From the NCBI RefSeq assembly GCF_020193575.1, contig NZ_JADYVD010000018.1, forward strand, positions 62,001-126,000: a DNA stretch of 64,000 nucleotides. Reading direction: 5' to 3'. Position numbers and translations under genes: made by a program. The stretch comes from Ensifer sp. IC4062 (lineage in GTDB: Bacteria > Pseudomonadota > Alphaproteobacteria > Rhizobiales > Rhizobiaceae). Positions within the stretch are counted from its first letter, which is position 1. Every line of letters begins with the position of its first letter. This document shows, one piece after another, positions 16,589-25,751 of the stretch. The notes under the pieces are model-generated. The model had not been told where the DNA came from and made no database searches. It saw only the letters and a list, made by a program, of their open reading frames with translations.

Positions 16589-19039
16589 TCACTCTGCTGC
16601 CTGATTGAACCCGACCGTCGCCATTGGCCGGAACTCATGCTTGTCCTTGCCGGAGACGCGCTCCGACCAGGGGTCGACCTGGGCGAATTTCTGGCTGAAG
16701 ACGAAGCGGTCGAAATAGGCCTTGCGCTTCTCCGCATCGTCCATGATCTGGCGGCGGATCTCGGCGAGGCCGATGCGTTTTGCCCATTTGTAGATGCGCT
16801 CGAGATAGCGGGCCTGCTCGCGATACATCTGCGTCAGGGCAACGATATGCTCCAGCGCCTCGTCCTCGGTCTTGACGAGCCCCAGAACTTCGGTGCCCTT
16901 GATGTCGAGTCCGGCCGCGCCGGCGAAATGGATCTCGAAGCCGGAGTCGACGCAGATGACGCCGACGTCCTTGCAGGTGGCCTCGGCGCAATTGCGTGGA
17001 CAGCCGGAGACGGCCATCTTCACCTTGGCGGGAGTCCAAGAGCCCCACATGAATTTCTCGATACGGATGCCGAGCCCGGTCGAATCCTGCGTGCCGAAGC
17101 GGCACCAATCAGAGCCGACGCAGGTCTTCACGGTCCTCAAGCCCTTGGCATAGGCCTGGCCTGAGACGAAGCCGGCCTTGCCGAGATCGGCCCAGACAGC
17201 CGGCAGGTCTTCCTTCTGGATACCGAGGAGGTCGATGCGCTGGCCGCCCGTGACCTTGACGAGCGGCACATCGAATTTGTCGACGACATCGGCGATGGCG
17301 CGCAGTTCCTTGGAATTGGTCACGCCGCCCCACATGCGCGGCACCACAGAATAGGTGCCATCCTTCTGGATGTTGGCGTGGACACGCTCGTTGATGAAGC
17401 GCGACTGGTAGTCGTCGGCATATTCGTCCGGCCAGTCGCAGACGAGGTAATAATTGAGCGCCGGCCGGCATTTCGCGCAGCCGCAGGAGGTCTTCCACTC
17501 CAGCTCCTGCATGACGGCGGGGATGGTCTTCAGCTTCTTCGCCTTGATGAGGCGGCGGACGTCGTCATGACCAAGATCCGTGCAGCCGCACATCGGCTGC
17601 ACGGCGGCCGGATTGTAGGCGTCGCCGAGGGTGAGCGACATCAGCTGCTCGACCAGCCCGGTGCACGAACCGCAGGAGGCCGAAGCCTTGGTGTGGGCAC
17701 GCACGTCGTCGAGCGACGTCAGGCCCTTTCCGGTGATCGTCGAGACGATCTTGCCCTTGCAGACGCCGTTGCAGCCGCAGATTTCCGCATCATCCGGCAA
17801 GGCTGCAACGGCCGCCATAGGGTCCAGCGGGGACCCTCCCTGATAGGCCTGGCCGAAGATCAGCGTGTCGCGCATTTCGGTTATGTCGGTGCCGCGCTTC
17901 AACAGGTCGTTGAACCAGGCGCCGTCGGCGGTGTCTCCATAGAGCACGGTGCCGACGATGCGGTTGTCCTGGAGCACGAGCCGCTTGTAGATGCCGGCTG
18001 TGGCATCGCGCAGTACGATCTCCTCGCGGCCGTCGCCATCGGCGAAATCGCCGACCGAATAGAGGTTGATGCCGGTCACCTTCAGTTTTGTCGGCGTATC
18101 GGAATGGACGAAGGCGGCGCTGCGATCACCGACAAGGTGTCGTGCGGCAACCCGCGCCATCTCGTAGAGTGGCGCCACCAGGCCGTAGACCATGCCGTCG
18201 ACTTCGGCGCACTCGCCGAGTGCCATGATGTCTCCGTCTGATGTCTGCATACCGGCGTCGACGACGATGCCGCGGTTGACGGCGAGCCCCGCATCCTTGG
18301 CGAGGCTGGCATTCGGCCGGATGCCCACCGCCATCACCACCAGTGTCGCCGGGATGACGCGGCCGTCGTCGAGTTCGATGCCCTCGACCTTGTCCTCGCC
18401 GAGGATCCGTTTGGTATTTGCCTTGGTGATGACCTTGATGCCGCGTTCCTCGACTGCCTTCTGCAAAAGGTAGCCGGCGGCCGGGTCGAGCTGGCGCTCC
18501 ATCAGCGTCGGCATGACGTGCAGCACGGTGACATCCATGCCGCGCGCCTTAAGGCCGGCAGCCGCTTCAAGGCCAAGGAGACCGCCGCCGATAACGACCG
18601 CCGTCTCGCGCGACTGCGCCGCGAGCAGCATCGCCTGCACGTCGTCGAGATCGCGATAGGTGATGACGCCGCGAAGGTCCTTGCCGGGCACGGGGATGAT
18701 GAAGGGCACGGAGCCGGTGGCGATCACCAGCTTGTCATAGCTTTCCGTCACGCCATGGTCGGAGGTGACCGTCTTGGCATTGCGATCGATGGCGACGATC
18801 TTGTGGCCCTTGTAGAGGGTGATGCCGTGCTGGATGTACCAGCCGTCGCCATGGATGACGATCTGCTCGTAGGTCTTTTCGCCGGAAAGCACCGGAGAAA
18901 GCATGATGCGGTCGTAATTGACACGCGGTTCGGCGTTGAAAATCGTCACCTGATAACGCCCGGGGGCGTGTTCGAAGAGTTCTTCCAGCATGCGGCCTGG
19001 CGCCATGCCGTTGCCAACAATAACCAGCTTCTCGGTCAT
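16589..19039 (-). CDS. nirB: nitrite reductase [NAD(P)H] large subunit
   Basis: Protein of 816 aa. Domain order: FAD/NAD(P)H pyridine nucleotide-disulphide reductase (MTEKLVIVGNGMAPGRMLEE; VIGGGLLGLEAAAGLKARG), a BFD-like [2Fe-2S] region with two cysteine groups (CGCNGVCKGKIV and CGSCTGLV, then CGCTDLG and CGCAKC), then the siroheme-[4Fe-4S] sulfite/nitrite reductase domain with TCVGSDWCRFGTQDSTGLG and SGCPRNCAEATCKD. Start 19039 has family-typical MTEKLVIVGNG; the frame extends upstream into nrtCD and that part is rejected. It follows nrtCD by four bases. Confidence 0.96.
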   Translation of the reverse strand: MTEKLVIVGNGMAPGRMLEELFEHAPGRYQVTIFNAEPRVNYDRIMLSPVLSGEKTYEQIVIHGDGWYIQHGITLYKGHKIVAIDRNAKTVTSDHGVTESYDKLVIATGSVPFIIPVPGKDLRGVITYRDLDDVQAMLLAAQSRETAVVIGGGLLGLEAAAGLKARGMDVTVLHVMPTLMERQLDPAAGYLLQKAVEERGIKVITKANTKRILGEDKVEGIELDDGRVIPATLVVMAVGIRPNASLAKDAGLAVNRGIVVDAGMQTSDGDIMALGECAEVDGMVYGLVAPLYEMARVAARHLVGDRSAAFVHSDTPTKLKVTGINLYSVGDFADGDGREEIVLRDATAGIYKRLVLQDNRIVGTVLYGDTADGAWFNDLLKRGTDITEMRDTLIFGQAYQGGSPLDPMAAVAALPDDAEICGCNGVCKGKIVSTITGKGLTSLDDVRAHTKASASCGSCTGLVEQLMSLTLGDAYNPAAVQPMCGCTDLGHDDVRRLIKAKKLKTIPAVMQELEWKTSCGCAKCRPALNYYLVCDWPDEYADDYQSRFINERVHANIQKDGTYSVVPRMWGGVTNSKELRAIADVVDKFDVPLVKVTGGQRIDLLGIQKEDLPAVWADLGKAGFVSGQAYAKGLRTVKTCVGSDWCRFGTQDSTGLGIRIEKFMWGSWTPAKVKMAVSGCPRNCAEATCKDVGVICVDSGFEIHFAGAAGLDIKGTEVLGLVKTEDEALEHIVALTQMYREQARYLERIYKWAKRIGLAEIRRQIMDDAEKRKAYFDRFVFSQKFAQVDPWSERVSGKDKHEFRPMATVGFNQAAE

Positions 19040-19043
19040 TCCA

Positions 19044-20807
19044 TTACTCCGCGGCTTGTTTCTTGAGGGTTTGGGCGGACAACATCGTTCGGGCGGCGCG
19101 CTTCGCCCGGATCGCTTCGAGATGTTCGGGAGCGGGGCTGGCGCCGCCTTCATAGGCCTCCAGGAAGTCCAGTAATTCCTCGCGGTAGGCGTAGTAGTCG
19201 GGGTGCGACAGGAGCTCCTTGCGCGAGCGAGGCCGCGGCAGGTTCACTTCCATGATGTTGCCGATCCGCGCGTTCGGGCCGTTCGACATCATCACCACCC
19301 GATCGGCGAGCAGGATCGCCTCGTCGACGTCATGCGTGACGCAGATCGCCGTCACCTGCGTCCGCTTCCAAACGTCCATCAGCACTTCCTGCAGTTCCCA
19401 GCGGGTGAGGCTGTCGAGCATGCCGAAGGGCTCGTCGAGTAGAAGCAGCTTCGGCGACAGCGCGAACGCCCGGGCGATGCCGACGCGCTGCTTCATGCCG
19501 TTAGACAGGTCTGCCGCAAGCCGGTGCATCGCATCGCCGAGGCCGACGCGCTGCAGGTAATATTCGACGACGTCGCGGCGCTCGGCGGGCGTCGCGTCCG
19601 GATAGACCCGGTCGACGCCGAGCGCGACGTTTTCGCGGGCGGTCAGCCAGGGAAGCAGCGAGGGGGCCTGGAACACCACCGCCCGATCCGGGCCGGCGCC
19701 CGAGATTTCCCGTCCGTCGAGAATGATGCCGCCGGACGAGATCGGGTTGAGGCCCGCCATCATCGAGAGAACGGTCGACTTGCCGCATCCCGAGTGGCCG
19801 ATGATCGAGATGAACTCGCCTCTGTTCATCTTGAGGTTGAAGCCGTCGACCACAGTCAACGGACCTTTCGGCGTCGGATAGACCTTTCGGACCTCGAAAA
19901 ATTCGACATAGCTCTTCTCGATCGCGGAATGCGCCTTTCGGGCATAGGCGTCGGGCAGCTTGGGGCCGGCAAGTTTCTGGGTGATCGGCACGACGTTGGG
20001 CAGGGCGACGGCGCCGCTTTCCGCAGTGCTTCGTCCGGCGCCCAGATCCATCAGATATTCGGTGACGGCGCCACGAAGACGGATGAACTCGGCGTTCGAG
20101 TTCATTTCCGCGCGGTCGCGCGGTCGCGGCAGGTTCACCTCGAAGCTTGGGCCCAGTGAGGCATTCGGGCCGGGCGTCAAGGGAATGATCCTGTCGGCGA
20201 GCAGGATCGCCTCATCGACGTCATTGGTGATGAGAATGATGGTCTTCTTTTCCTTCGACGAGATCTCGGCGAATTCGTCCTGCAGCTTCGAGCGGGTGAG
20301 CGCGTCGAGTGCCGAGAGCGGCTCGTCGAGCAGGAGCACGTCGGGCCGCATCGCGAGCGCTCTTGCCACGGCCACGCGCTGGCGCATGCCACCCGAGAGT
20401 TCCGCAGGCCGGCGTTCCGTCGCATGGGCGAGGCCCACCATTTCGATGTAGTACTGAACGATGCTCGCCCTTTCCGCTTTGCTCTTGCCGGAATGCACCG
20501 CATCGACGGCAAGCGCGACATTGGCGCGAACCGAGAGCCAGGGCATCAGCGAATAGGACTGGAAGACGACGCCGCGCTCCGGCCCGGGACCAGATACTTC
20601 CTTGTCGCGGAAGAGCACTGCGCCGCGATCCGGCATCGTCAGACCGGCGAGGAGGGAAATCAGCGTCGATTTGCCCGATCCGGAAAAGCCGACGATGGCA
20701 ATGAATTCGCCTTCCTCGACCTTGAGGTTTACGCCTGAAAGGACGTCGTTGCGCGATTTGCCGTCACCGAAAGACTTCGAGACATCGCTCAGTTCAAGAA
20801 TTGCCAC
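19044..20807 (-). CDS. nitrate ABC transporter ATPase, two ATPase domains fused (NrtC-NrtD type)
   Basis: Protein of 587 aa with two complete ABC ATPase modules. The first (residues about 1-260) has [37 protein letters not shown] and [11 protein letters not shown]. The second (about 285-560) has [35 protein letters not shown] and [11 protein letters not shown]. The first module has ITNDVDEA where ITHDVDEA is usual, so its H-loop histidine is replaced by Asn. This suggests one hydrolytically weak site in an intramolecular heterodimer. Neighbouring nrtA and nrtB complete the nitrate importer. Confidence 0.92.
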   Translation of the reverse strand: MAILELSDVSKSFGDGKSRNDVLSGVNLKVEEGEFIAIVGFSGSGKSTLISLLAGLTMPDRGAVLFRDKEVSGPGPERGVVFQSYSLMPWLSVRANVALAVDAVHSGKSKAERASIVQYYIEMVGLAHATERRPAELSGGMRQRVAVARALAMRPDVLLLDEPLSALDALTRSKLQDEFAEISSKEKKTIILITNDVDEAILLADRIIPLTPGPNASLGPSFEVNLPRPRDRAEMNSNAEFIRLRGAVTEYLMDLGAGRSTAESGAVALPNVVPITQKLAGPKLPDAYARKAHSAIEKSYVEFFEVRKVYPTPKGPLTVVDGFNLKMNRGEFISIIGHSGCGKSTVLSMMAGLNPISSGGIILDGREISGAGPDRAVVFQAPSLLPWLTARENVALGVDRVYPDATPAERRDVVEYYLQRVGLGDAMHRLAADLSNGMKQRVGIARAFALSPKLLLLDEPFGMLDSLTRWELQEVLMDVWKRTQVTAICVTHDVDEAILLADRVVMMSNGPNARIGNIMEVNLPRPRSRKELLSHPDYYAYREELLDFLEAYEGGASPAPEHLEAIRAKRAARTMLSAQTLKKQAAE

Positions 20808-20816
20808 GCGCGCCTC

Positions 20817-21890
20817 CTATCGGTTCGACGAGAAGGTGAAGGCGGACTGGAGGGCGTACATGACCCGGTCCAGAATGAAGCCGATGATGCCGATCGTGAG
20901 CACCGCGACCATGATGCGGGCGAGCGAGTCGGAAGAACCGTTCTGGAATTCGTCCCAAACGAACTTTCCGAGGCCCGGATTCTGGGCGAGCATCTCAGCC
21001 GCAATCAGCACCATCCAGCCCACACCGAGCGAAAGCCTGAGCCCGGTGAAGATCAACGGAAGGGCGGAAGGCAGAACCAGCTTGCGGATCGTCGTGGCTG
21101 TCGAAAGCTGCAGGACCTTGCCGACGTTCACCAGGTCCTTGTCGATCGAAGCGACGCCGAGCGCCGTATTGATCAGCGTCGGCCACAGTGAACAGAGGGT
21201 CACGGTCACCGCCGAGATCACCAGCGACTTCGGCAGCAAGCTCGACGGATCGGCGTAAAGTGCCGAGACGACCATGGTCACGATCGGCAGCCATGCCAGC
21301 GGCGAGACGGGCTTGAAGATCTGGATCAGCGGGTTGATGGCGCCGTTGATCGTCTTGGAGAGACCCGAGGCGATTCCGAGCGGCACCGCGACCAGCGTCG
21401 CAATGACGAAGCCGAGTCCCACCGTCATCAGCGACGTCGTAATCTGATCGATGTAGGTCGGCTTGCCGGTGAACACGCGATGCTTCACCTGGTCGGCCTT
21501 GCCGTCGGCAACGAGCTTGGCGTTGCGCTCGTCCTGCCGCGCGTAGAAGGCAGCGGCCTTGCGTCGCTCAGCGAGGTGGTCCTCAAGGAGCACGCTCGCC
21601 TGGTCGAATACGGCCGCAGGCCCCGGTATCGCGCCAAGCGAGGTTTGAACCTTCGGTGCGAGAAAGCCCCAGACGGCGAGGAAGCACAGGATGCCGGCAA
21701 GGGGCACGAGCAGCACCTTGCGAATTTCGGACATCTGTTCGGCGACATTGTCGCCGGCCGCCATGCGCAGGATCGGGGTCACCCAGCCGAGGCCAAGGGC
21801 GTTGAGCCAGCCGGCGGCTTTGTTGATCCGCTGAAACAGACGCTCTCGTCGTGCGAGTTTCGGGTCAGCCACGGTGATCGCTTGAGTCAT
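20817..21890 (-). CDS. nrtB: nitrate ABC transporter permease
   Basis: Inner-membrane permease of 357 aa in the NrtB/SsuC/TauC family. It has a long N-terminal cytoplasmic and periplasmic extension (MTQAITVADPKLARRERLFQ; PKVQTSLGAIPGPAAVFDQA) typical of NrtB, then five or six hydrophobic helices. The BPD_transp_1 signature region reads INPLIQIFKPVSPLAWLPI and, later, LRLSLGVGWMVLIAAEMLAQNPGLG. It lies nine bases upstream of nrtCD and 71 bases downstream of nrtA. Confidence 0.93.
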   Translation of the reverse strand: MTQAITVADPKLARRERLFQRINKAAGWLNALGLGWVTPILRMAAGDNVAEQMSEIRKVLLVPLAGILCFLAVWGFLAPKVQTSLGAIPGPAAVFDQASVLLEDHLAERRKAAAFYARQDERNAKLVADGKADQVKHRVFTGKPTYIDQITTSLMTVGLGFVIATLVAVPLGIASGLSKTINGAINPLIQIFKPVSPLAWLPIVTMVVSALYADPSSLLPKSLVISAVTVTLCSLWPTLINTALGVASIDKDLVNVGKVLQLSTATTIRKLVLPSALPLIFTGLRLSLGVGWMVLIAAEMLAQNPGLGKFVWDEFQNGSSDSLARIMVAVLTIGIIGFILDRVMYALQSAFTFSSNR

Positions 21891-21961
21891 GGATTTGTCT
21901 CATCTGTTGAAAGTTTTGTAGAGAACAGGCGGCCGCGGGTTTCGCGCCGCCAGCCCGATAT

Positions 21962-23362
21962 TCAGCCGCCGACGACATCCGACCCGGAAATCGTCTGTTT
22001 GTTCTTCAGCCCGATCTTGAGGGACTCGATGTAGGCGTTCGGCGCCTTGGCATCGAAGGTGACACCGTCGATGAAGTCGGAGGTCGGCGCCCTGTAGCCG
22101 TCGGTTCCGAAGGGGAAGTCGCCCTTGTCGGCCTTGCCCTCTTCGACCAGCATCTCTGCCGCTTTCGTGTAAATGTCAGGCAGGTAGACGGACTTTGCCG
22201 TTTCCGCGTACCAGGCGTCGTCCTTGTGCTCTGCGATCTGACCCCAGCGGCGCATCTGCGTCAGGTACCAGATGGCGTCGGAGTAGAACGGATAGGTCGC
22301 ATTGTGGCGGAAGAAGACGTTGAAGTCCGGAACGTCGCGCTTGTCGCCTCGCTCGTATTCGAAGGTGCCGGTCATCGAGTTCGCGATCACATCCGCGTCA
22401 GCGCCGACATATTCGCTGCGCGACAGGATTTCGACGGCCTCGGCTCTGTTGGCGTTGTTGTTTTCGTCCAGCCATTTGGCGGCGCGGATGAGCGCTTTTG
22501 TCAGCGCCAGCGTCGTGTTCGGATATTTCTCGGTGAATTCCTTGGTCAGCCCGAAGACCTTCTCCGGATTGTTCTTCCAGATTTCGTAGTCGGTCACGAC
22601 AGGCACGCCGATGCCCTTGAAGACCGCGGCCTGGTTCCAGGGCTCGCCGACGCTGTAGCCGACGATGGTGCCGGCTTCGAGGGTGGCCGGCATCTGCGGC
22701 GGGGGCGTCACGGAAAGCAGCGCATCCGCCTTGATCTGTCCCGTGACATTTTCTGGTGAATAGAAGCCCGGATGGATGCCGCCGGCGGCGAGCCAGTAGC
22801 GAAGCTCGTAGTTATGGGTGGAAACCGGAAAAACCATGCCGAGGTTGAACGGCTTGCCCTGGGTCTTGAATGCATCGACGACAGGCTTCAGCGCGTCGGC
22901 CTTGATGGGGTGGACGGGTTTGCCGTCTTCGCCGAGCGGAATATTCTCTTTCATCATCGCCCAGACTTCATTCGAGACGGTGATGCCGTTGCCGTTCAGG
23001 TCCATGGAGAAGGGCGTCACGATATGCGCCTTGGTGCCGAAGCCGATGGTGGCGGCGAGCGGCTGACCAGCGAGCATATGCGCGCCGTCCAGTTCGCCGG
23101 TGATCACGCGATCAAGCAGCACCTTCCAGTTCGCCTGCGGTTCGAGCGTGACAAACAGCCCCTCTTCCTCGAAGAAGCCCTTCTCATAGGCGATCGCGAG
23201 CGGCGCCATGTCGGTGAGCTTGATGAAGCCGAGCTTGAGCTCGTCCTTCTCGGGCACGAGCATCTCGGCAGATGCGAAAGAGCCGGCGCCGACATAGAGT
23301 GCGGCCGCCCAGGCGGCGGCGAGCGAACACTTCGCGAATTTTCCGGTAGAAGGCCTGTTCAT
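21962..23362 (-). CDS. nrtA: nitrate ABC transporter substrate-binding protein
   Basis: Exported binding protein of 466 aa with signal peptide [20 protein letters not shown]...ASA. The NrtA/CmpA core is clear: [74 protein letters not shown]. The start at 23362 follows AGGAGA. An upstream ATG in the same frame lies within the leader terminator and is rejected. First gene of the nitrate uptake/reduction operon, preceded by a 349-base leader with sigma-54 promoter and ANTAR switch. Confidence 0.95.
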   Translation of the reverse strand: MNRPSTGKFAKCSLAAAWAAALYVGAGSFASAEMLVPEKDELKLGFIKLTDMAPLAIAYEKGFFEEEGLFVTLEPQANWKVLLDRVITGELDGAHMLAGQPLAATIGFGTKAHIVTPFSMDLNGNGITVSNEVWAMMKENIPLGEDGKPVHPIKADALKPVVDAFKTQGKPFNLGMVFPVSTHNYELRYWLAAGGIHPGFYSPENVTGQIKADALLSVTPPPQMPATLEAGTIVGYSVGEPWNQAAVFKGIGVPVVTDYEIWKNNPEKVFGLTKEFTEKYPNTTLALTKALIRAAKWLDENNNANRAEAVEILSRSEYVGADADVIANSMTGTFEYERGDKRDVPDFNVFFRHNATYPFYSDAIWYLTQMRRWGQIAEHKDDAWYAETAKSVYLPDIYTKAAEMLVEEGKADKGDFPFGTDGYRAPTSDFIDGVTFDAKAPNAYIESLKIGLKNKQTISGSDVVGG

Positions 23363-23415
23363 GCGTTTCTCCTGTGTGCCGGCGATGGGAGGTTCGCCTG
23401 CGGTTGCGACGTGGC

Positions 23416-23488
23416 AAAAAAGAAAAGGCTGCCAAACCGAAATCCAACGCTCTCCTCGTCCAGAGCGCGGTCCCAGTTTGGCAGCCTT
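23416..23488 (-). terminator. intrinsic terminator in the nrtA leader (attenuator)
   Basis: On the minus strand the arms AAGGCTGCCAAAC (23488-23476) and GTTTGGCAGCCTT (23437-23425) are perfectly complementary over 13 bases and run straight into a T-rich tract (TTTTCTTTTTT, about 23426-23416). A nested hairpin CGCTCT/AGAGCG lies inside the loop. It is 54 bases upstream of the nrtA ATG, so without antitermination transcription would stop before the operon. The 5' arm overlaps ANTAR hairpin P2, making the two folds mutually exclusive. Confidence 0.88.
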
Positions 23489-23513
23489 GCCTTCTGCGCC
23501 CCTCATTGGACGC
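23480..23513 (-). ncRNA. two-hexaloop ANTAR-binding RNA (NasT target) in nrtA leader
   Basis: Minus-strand hairpin P1 is GCGTCC-AATGAG-GGGCGC (23513-23496), with six pairs including one T-G wobble. P2 is GGC-AAGGCT-GCC (23491-23480). The linker is four bases. Both loops are hexanucleotides with A at position 1 and G at position 4, the published consensus for RNAs bound by ANTAR-domain proteins. P2 shares bases with the 5' arm of the downstream terminator. With nasT and nasS encoded just upstream, this is the expected cis element for nitrate-responsive antitermination. Confidence 0.82.
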
Positions 23514-23557
23514 CGATTATTTCGGCGGACCCCTCAAAGGGCCCTACCCTTTCGTCA

Positions 23558-23575
23558 ATGCAGGAACCGTGCCAG
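23558..23575 (-). promoter_or_regulatory. sigma-54 (RpoN) promoter of nrtA operon
   Basis: Minus-strand CTGGCACGGTTCCTGCAT matches YTGGCACG-N4-TTGCW with one mismatch and the required ten bases between the GG (-24) and GC (-12). Transcription should begin near 23548, upstream of the ANTAR hairpins. An NtrC-type activator is expected. Confidence 0.75.
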
Positions 23576-23670
23576 TTTCGTGGATGGGCAGATTCTCATG
23601 ATTTTTCAGGATTGGGACCAAACGGCCAGTCCGCCAGTGAGGGGCGATTAAGCGGTTGCTTGAATAAATT

Positions 23671-23685
23671 TTGCGCAGTGCACAA
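23671..23685 (-). promoter_or_regulatory. possible NtrC enhancer site
   Basis: Imperfect palindrome TTGTGCACTGCGCAA lies about 100 bases upstream of the -24/-12 element, the usual enhancer distance. It contains TGCAC and TGCGC half-site-like sequence but is not a full consensus NtrC box. Confidence 0.35.
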
Positions 23686-23711
23686 TAATCGAGCAGTCCC
23701 TTGAGCGGAGT

Positions 23712-24932
23712 TCAGCGCTGGCTCGCCAGGTAGTCGTCGAGCCGATCCGGGTCGAAGATCCGGCCGTCGAAAAAGCCGTCGGGGCCCAGGACGAGCCCTC
23801 TTTCCGAAGCGCCGACTGGCGCCGCGACCGTCAGGGCGCCTTCGACCTTCATATTGGCGCCGGGCATCGGCGCGGCGATCGGCTTCAGCGCCTGCCGGTA
23901 AATGTCCGGCCGGTAGGTGTCGCGTGCGCGTTGGGCGAGAGCCGCCGAATGTGGCGTGTGTCCCCACCGCACCATTTGGCTGTAGAACCAGAGGGCGTGG
24001 CTCTGCCAGGGAAAGGTTGCTCCCTTGGCATGCGGGACAAAGAACTCGGGAATATCACCGGTCGCGCCATCACCGAGCGTCAATCGACCCGTGAGAATCG
24101 GCATGAGCTTCTCGCGCGGCTGGTCAAGATAGCTAGGGGCGCTCATCAGTGCCGCGAGTTCTTCATGATTTGCGTCCTCGCCGCACCATACCGAGCTTCG
24201 GTAGAGCGCGCGCAGCAGGGCGTCCAGCGCCGGGCGGTTTTCCGAAGCGAACAGGGCCGAAACACCGAGCACCTTTTCCGGACTGAGCCGCCAGATCGAC
24301 GCTTTGGTCGTGACGACGCGCCCGACGTGGCTCGCGACCGCAACGCTGTTCCACGGTTCGCCGACGCAGAAGCCGTCGATCGCGCCGGTCGACAGCGCAT
24401 CGGCCATCAGCGGCGGGGGAACGACGACAATCTCAACGTGGCTTTCCGGATCGATGCCGCAGCCCGCGAGCCAATAACGAAGTTCGTAATTATGGCCGGA
24501 GAAGGGGTGGACGACGGCAAAACGCAGTGGCGGCTCGCCCGCATCTCGGCGCCGCTCGACGACGCGCTTCAGCGCCGCGCCGTTGGCGCTCGGGTCGGTG
24601 CCGGGTCCGGCACCGTCAGCGGCCATGCGGTCCCAAAGACTGCGCGAGACAGTCACCGCATTGCCGCCAAGCCCGAGCGCAAAGGGCGCCACGAGGTCCA
24701 GCGACAGCGGCGTGAGGCCGAGATTGGATGCAATCGGCATTGGCGCCAGCATGTGGGCCGCCTGGAAATGACCGACGGCGATCCGATCGCGGATATTGGC
24801 CCAGGAGGTCTCCCGGACGAGTTGCACCGACAGGCCCTCGTCGGCGACGAAGCCCTTTTCGCTGGCGGCGATCAACACGGCGCTGTCGAAGAGCGGCATG
24901 AAGCCGAGGGTGATGTCGGCGATGGCAGCCAT
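23712..24932 (-). CDS. nasS: cytoplasmic nitrate/nitrite sensor NasS
   Basis: Protein of 406 aa related to NrtA/CmpA but with no signal peptide: it begins MAAIADITLGFMPLFDSAVL, directly at the binding fold. Conserved ligand-domain segments include FQAAHMLAPMPIASNLGL, LGGNAVTVSRSLWDRM and LSTGAIDGFCVGEPWNSVAV. NasS-type proteins hold NasT inactive and release it when nitrate or nitrite binds. It is immediately downstream of nasT with no intervening base, and its stop lies upstream of the nrtA promoter, so it may be transcribed separately from the structural genes. Confidence 0.9.
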   Translation of the reverse strand: MAAIADITLGFMPLFDSAVLIAASEKGFVADEGLSVQLVRETSWANIRDRIAVGHFQAAHMLAPMPIASNLGLTPLSLDLVAPFALGLGGNAVTVSRSLWDRMAADGAGPGTDPSANGAALKRVVERRRDAGEPPLRFAVVHPFSGHNYELRYWLAGCGIDPESHVEIVVVPPPLMADALSTGAIDGFCVGEPWNSVAVASHVGRVVTTKASIWRLSPEKVLGVSALFASENRPALDALLRALYRSSVWCGEDANHEELAALMSAPSYLDQPREKLMPILTGRLTLGDGATGDIPEFFVPHAKGATFPWQSHALWFYSQMVRWGHTPHSAALAQRARDTYRPDIYRQALKPIAAPMPGANMKVEGALTVAAPVGASERGLVLGPDGFFDGRIFDPDRLDDYLASQR

Positions 24933-25526
24933 TTACAGGTCCTCCAGCAATCCTGCCGCCAGCACCAGGCTTTGTGCGATTTCGGCTATCTTGCGGTTCT
25001 GGTTCATCGCGGTCGTGCGCAGGAGCTTGTAGGCCTCTTCTTCGCTGATGCCGCGTGATTTCATCAGGATGCCCTTGGCCCGGTCGATCACCTTGCGGTC
25101 TGCAAGTTCGCTGCGCGCTTCCGCCAACTCGCGCTCCATGCGTGAAAAGGCGTTGAAACGGCTGATCGCCATATCGAGGATCGACTTCACGCGCTCCTGC
25201 CGCAGTCCGTCGACGACGTAAGCCGAGACGCCGGCGTCGATCGCCGCTTCGATCATGCTGCTGTCGGATCGATCAACGAACATGGCGATCGGGCGCTTAA
25301 CCGAGCGGGAGAGCTGGAACATGCTCTCCAGCAGATCGCGATTGGGATTTTCGAGGTCGATGACGATCACATCCGGTTGCAACCGTTCGATCACGCGCCC
25401 GACTCCATGGACATCGTGCACGATGCTGACGCGGTTGTGGCCAGCATCGCGCAAGCCTTCCTCGATGATCGAGGCGCGGATGGCGTTCTCGTCAATCACA
25501 AGAATGGTCAGGTCGCGGCGGGTCAT
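24933..25526 (-). CDS. nasT: ANTAR-domain antiterminator NasT
   Basis: Protein of 197 aa. Residues 1-120 form a receiver-like domain (LTILVIDENAIRASIIEEGL; PDVIVIDLENPNRDLLESMF; IAMFVDRSD), and the C-terminal ANTAR domain follows (DRKVIDRAKGILMKSRGISE then EEAYKLLRTTAMNQNRKIAE). NasT binds tandem hexaloop hairpins in nascent leader RNA and blocks terminator formation. The matching RNA and terminator are found upstream of nrtA. NasT is controlled by NasS binding rather than by a sensor kinase. Confidence 0.95.
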   Translation of the reverse strand: MTRRDLTILVIDENAIRASIIEEGLRDAGHNRVSIVHDVHGVGRVIERLQPDVIVIDLENPNRDLLESMFQLSRSVKRPIAMFVDRSDSSMIEAAIDAGVSAYVVDGLRQERVKSILDMAISRFNAFSRMERELAEARSELADRKVIDRAKGILMKSRGISEEEAYKLLRTTAMNQNRKIAEIAQSLVLAAGLLEDL

Positions 25527-25751
25527 GCGGCGATCATGATGCAGCGCAGCAAATTTCGCAATATCAGTCTGCCTAAAAAATTTGCTCTTTCATGATGTGC
25601 ATTAATTTCAGGCGGCGGCGGCTCAGGGACATCGGATCTGCGGAGGCTTGAACCAACCTGCCGAGGCCTCCATCTATTTTGAACAACAGTACCAAATTGT
25701 TTCGGTCCGTTGGTTCGGCGGCGATGGTCGCCGCCGTTTGAGGATCAGATC

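Noticed and set aside
13694..17164. 1156-codon open frame on the plus strand opposite narB and nirB
   Set aside because: Length alone is striking, but narB, nirD and nirB with full catalytic motifs occupy the other strand. The frame has no start signal and no recognisable domain.
23511..23556. Two six-pair hairpins upstream of P1 (AAAGGG-TAGGG-CCCTTT and CGCCGA-AATAA-TCGGCG) as the ANTAR hexaloops
   Set aside because: Their loops are five bases and lack the A1/G4 pattern. The following pair, P1 and P2, fits the consensus and overlaps the terminator as required.
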